From positions 4,795 through 13,193 of the forward strand of contig DIKT01000066.1 in assembly GCA_002424635.1 (NCBI GenBank): DNA of 8,399 nt, in the 5' to 3' direction. The stretch's first letter is position 1; each line of letters opens with the position of its first letter. Below the pieces are notes generated by a model, which was not told the origin of the DNA, ran no database searches, and saw only the letters and a program-made list of their open reading frames with translations. Origin of the DNA: Desulfobulbaceae bacterium UBA5611 (GTDB lineage Bacteria; Desulfobacterota; Desulfobulbia; Desulfobulbales; Desulfocapsaceae). The position numbers and the translations under genes are program-made. This document shows positions 5,862 through 8,399 of this stretch, piece by piece.

Positions 5862-8264
5862 ATGGAAGAACAAGAGACCAAATTATACCCCCTCATGCCG
5901 TTGCGGGATATTGTGATTTTTCCGCACATGGTAGCCCCCTTGGTAGTGGGCAGAGCACGATCAATTCTGGCCTTGGAAGATGCGATGGAAAAAAGGACCG
6001 AGATTTTTCTGGTCACCCAAAAAGCATCCAAGGTCGACGATCCAACTGAGCAGGAGCTCCATAAGGTGGGGACTCTGGCGGTAGTCATGCAGCTGCTGCG
6101 ACTGCCGGATGGGACTATCAAGGCCTTGGTCGAGGGCAAAAAACGAGCTAAGATAATTTCTTTTGTACCTCACGATAATTTCCTGCAGGTCGAAGTTTTG
6201 GAAATGGACGAAGAGGAAGAAACGGGCGCTAAGGTCCTTGCTTATGACCGGGAGTTACGTAAAATATTCGATGAATTTTGCGATACCACCAAGAAACTGC
6301 CCAAAGAAGTAGTAAAATCTGTGACCAATATTGAAAGCTCCAGTAAACTCGTGGATGTGATTTGTGCCCATCTGCCGCTGAAGACTGAAGAAAAACAGGA
6401 GGTCCTGGAATGCGAGTCCGTGATCCAGCGCATCGAAAGGGTCATGGAATTTATTCAGATTGAACTTGAACTTTCGGAACTGGAAAAGGATATCAATGAA
6501 AAGGTAAAAAAACGCATGGGCAAGATCCAGCGTAATTATTATCTTGGTGAGAAGGCCCGGATGATTCAGCGGGAAATGGGGCAGAATGAAGAAGGCCTCG
6601 ATGAGCTGGCCGAACTCGAAGAGAGTGTTAAAAAGAAAGATCTGCCGGTGGCTGCCCGGAATAAGGTGACTAAAGAGTTTAAAAAACTGAGCAGCATGCC
6701 ACCGATGTCGGCTGAAACCACCGTGGTCAGAAATTATATTGATTGTATCATCAGCCTGCCCTGGAAAAAGAGAACAAAAGGGGCCATTGATATTAATAAG
6801 GCCGAGGTCATTCTTGATGAGGATCATTACGGGCTGGCAAAACCGAAGGAACGTATCCTCGAATATCTGGCCGTCCAGGCCCAGGTGAAAAAAATCAAGG
6901 GACCGATCCTGTGCCTGGTCGGACCTCCCGGTGTAGGTAAGACCTCTATCTGCAAGTCGATTGCCCGGGCCATGGGGCGGAAGTTTGTCCGCTTGTCCTT
7001 AGGCGGGGTGCGCGACGAAGCCGAGATTCGAGGGCACAGGCGGACCTATATTGGGGCCATGCCCGGCAAGATTATACAGTCCATGCAGAAGGCTGATGTG
7101 ATCAATCCGGTGTTCTGTCTAGACGAAGTTGATAAGATGAGTACCGATTTCCGGGGTGATCCTTCTTCGGCTCTGCTGGAAGTCCTCGATCCTGAACAGA
7201 ATAATAGCTTCAATGATCATTATCTTGATCTTGATTATGATCTTTCCGAGGTCTTTTTTATCACCACGGCCAATAATCTGCATGGTATTCCCATACCTCT
7301 GCAGGATCGGATGGAGATTATCCGGCTCAACGGTTATACGGAAGGGGAAAAGCAGAAGATCGCTGAAGGCTATCTGATCCCGAAACAGCTTGAGGCCAAC
7401 GGCTTTAAGCCTGATGATATCCAGATTACCGAGGGCGGCATCCTTGAGCTTATCAGACGTTATACCAAAGAAGCGGGGGTCAGGAGTCTGGAGCGGAATC
7501 TGGCCTCTCTCTGCCGTAAGATTGCTCGGGACAGACTGAAGAAAAAACTGAAGGGTAAACGTTACCGGATTACCGCCCAGTCCGTCGTTAAATATCTGGG
7601 AACTCCGCTGTATCGTTTTGGTCTGGCTGAGGAACGGGACGAGATTGGACTTACCACCGGACTGGCCTGGACCGAGGTGGGCGGGGAACTGTTGCAGATT
7701 GAGGCAACCTTGATGCCGGGGACCGGCAAGCTGACCATTACCGGTAAGCTGGGTGATGTGATGCAGGAATCGGCCCAGGCAGCCTTGAGCTATGTACGTT
7801 CCAGGGCCGAGCGCCTTGGCTTGGAGACTGATTTTTATCAGAAACTGGATATCCATATCCATGTACCTGAAGGGGCGATTCCGAAAGATGGTCCGTCAGC
7901 CGGGATCACCATTGCCACCACCATTGTCTCAGCCTTGCTCAAGGCCCCTGTCCGTCACGAGATTGCCATGACCGGCGAGATAACCCTGCGCGGCCGGATT
8001 TTACCCATTGGCGGTCTGACTGAAAAATTGCTGGCCGCCAAGCGTGGCAATATTACCCATGTCCTGATCCCGAAGGACAATGAGCGTAATTTGGCAGATG
8101 TGCCGGCAAATATCAGGAAGAGCCTGGTGATAGAATGTATTGAGCATGCGGACGATGTTCTTGAGCGGGCCATTGTCCTGCCGGAGGGGGTATCGTTATT
8201 TCAGGATCCGCCGCCTGCTGTCTATGGGAAGGTGATATTGTCAGCGGATAATAGTCCCCATTGA
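5862..8264 (+). CDS. lon: Lon protease (LonA, endopeptidase La)
   Basis: ATP-dependent cytoplasmic protease that removes misfolded and short-lived regulatory proteins. Its 800 residues are typical of LonA. Order: N-terminal substrate-binding LON domain (about 7-205, LYPLMPLRDIVIFPHM), a coiled-coil linker (about 205-280), AAA+ module with Walker A GPPGVGKT (354-361), Walker B VFCLDEVDK (D421, E422), arginine finger Arg483 and sensor-2 Arg541, then the protease domain from about 590. The Ser-Lys dyad is intact: Ser679 in PKDGPSAG and Lys722 in GGLTEKLLAAKR, the same numbers as E. coli Lon. AGGA (5852-5855) lies six bases before the ATG. There is no evident separate promoter in the 68-base gap after clpX, so it may be cotranscribed; a heat-shock promoter was looked for and not seen. 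Stop TGA. Confidence 0.98.
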   Translation: MEEQETKLYPLMPLRDIVIFPHMVAPLVVGRARSILALEDAMEKRTEIFLVTQKASKVDDPTEQELHKVGTLAVVMQLLRLPDGTIKALVEGKKRAKIISFVPHDNFLQVEVLEMDEEEETGAKVLAYDRELRKIFDEFCDTTKKLPKEVVKSVTNIESSSKLVDVICAHLPLKTEEKQEVLECESVIQRIERVMEFIQIELELSELEKDINEKVKKRMGKIQRNYYLGEKARMIQREMGQNEEGLDELAELEESVKKKDLPVAARNKVTKEFKKLSSMPPMSAETTVVRNYIDCIISLPWKKRTKGAIDINKAEVILDEDHYGLAKPKERILEYLAVQAQVKKIKGPILCLVGPPGVGKTSICKSIARAMGRKFVRLSLGGVRDEAEIRGHRRTYIGAMPGKIIQSMQKADVINPVFCLDEVDKMSTDFRGDPSSALLEVLDPEQNNSFNDHYLDLDYDLSEVFFITTANNLHGIPIPLQDRMEIIRLNGYTEGEKQKIAEGYLIPKQLEANGFKPDDIQITEGGILELIRRYTKEAGVRSLERNLASLCRKIARDRLKKKLKGKRYRITAQSVVKYLGTPLYRFGLAEERDEIGLTTGLAWTEVGGELLQIEATLMPGTGKLTITGKLGDVMQESAQAALSYVRSRAERLGLETDFYQKLDIHIHVPEGAIPKDGPSAGITIATTIVSALLKAPVRHEIAMTGEITLRGRILPIGGLTEKLLAAKRGNITHVLIPKDNERNLADVPANIRKSLVIECIEHADDVLERAIVLPEGVSLFQDPPPAVYGKVILSADNSPH

Positions 8265-8274
8265 TTCTTTTCCC

Positions 8275-8303
8275 TTGACGTAGTGCGGAGTTCTTGTTAA
8301 AAA
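8275..8303 (+). promoter_or_regulatory. possible promoter for tRNA-Val
   Basis: TTGACG (8275-8280), a 17-base spacer and TAAAAA (8298-8303) place a start near 8310, about 15 bases before the mature tRNA, a usual distance. The -10 is only 4 of 6. No hairpin terminator separates lon from it, so read-through from lon is also possible. Confidence 0.4.
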
Positions 8304-8324
8304 AGCTTTCATTAATTGATTGCG

Positions 8325-8399
8325 GGGCGGTTAGCTCAGCTGGGAGAGCATCGGCCTTACAAGCCGAGGGTCACAGGTTCGATCCCTGTACCGCCCACC
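8325..8399 (+). tRNA. tRNA-Val(UAC), lacking only the final A at the window edge
   Basis: Acceptor stem GGGCGGT pairs with ACCGCCC (8390-8396), followed by discriminator A and CC; the last A of an encoded CCA would be base 8400. The D-arm is TAGCTCAGCTGGGAGAGCA. Anticodon stem TCGGC/GCCGA encloses CTTACAA with anticodon TAC, reading GUA and other valine codons. The T-arm is ACAGGTTCGATCCCTGT. Its downstream context, possibly a tRNA cluster, is outside the window. Confidence 0.97.

Noticed and set aside
7119..7862. 247-residue minus-strand ORF opposite lon
   Set aside because: Shadow of the conserved Lon AAA+ and protease coding sequence, with no supporting signals.

Overview
The window looks like chromosomal core DNA from an anaerobic delta-proteobacterium (Desulfobacterota, perhaps a Desulfobulbaceae relative). 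This assignment is an inference. It rests on the tig-clpP-clpX-lon gene order with flanking tRNA genes, the moderate base composition, and what reads clearly as a selenocysteine-containing redox protein, a class common in that phylum. There is no insertion sequence, CRISPR array, prophage gene or other sign of mobile DNA.

Minus strand, bases 1-2032: a leftward operon. A good sigma70-type promoter (2032-2004) drives a secreted thioredoxin-fold protein (1944-1072). This gene is interrupted in frame by a TGA exactly where the first, nucleophilic cysteine of a CPHC active site should be. The frame continues intact on both sides, and a short hairpin with an AGGU apical loop lies 35 nt downstream, so the gene is best read as a single 290-residue UPHC selenoprotein. 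Ordinary gene calling would split it into two ORFs. phoH follows, overlapping the selenoprotein gene by 32 nt and lacking its own Shine-Dalgarno. Bases 1-40 may hold the first codons of a further gene.

Bases 1945-2222 form a divergent, AT-rich intergenic region with promoters facing both ways and a small inverted repeat. On the plus strand come tRNA-Leu(UAG), then trigger factor (tig), clpP, clpX and lon, closing with tRNA-Val(UAC), which lacks only its last A at the window edge. Trigger factor folds nascent chains at the ribosome, ClpX unfolds and feeds substrates to ClpP, and Lon degrades misfolded proteins independently: a cytoplasmic protein quality-control cluster. clpP and clpX overlap by 8 nt. 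A strong 10-bp inverted repeat (plus inner pairing) sits in the tig-clpP gap just before the clpP ribosome binding site.

The quality-control proteins are complete and retain all catalytic residues I could check. The item that deserves attention is the selenoprotein: its Sec decoding signal, its unusual N-terminal beta-propeller-like segment, and the possibility that phoH translation depends on read-through of the UGA.
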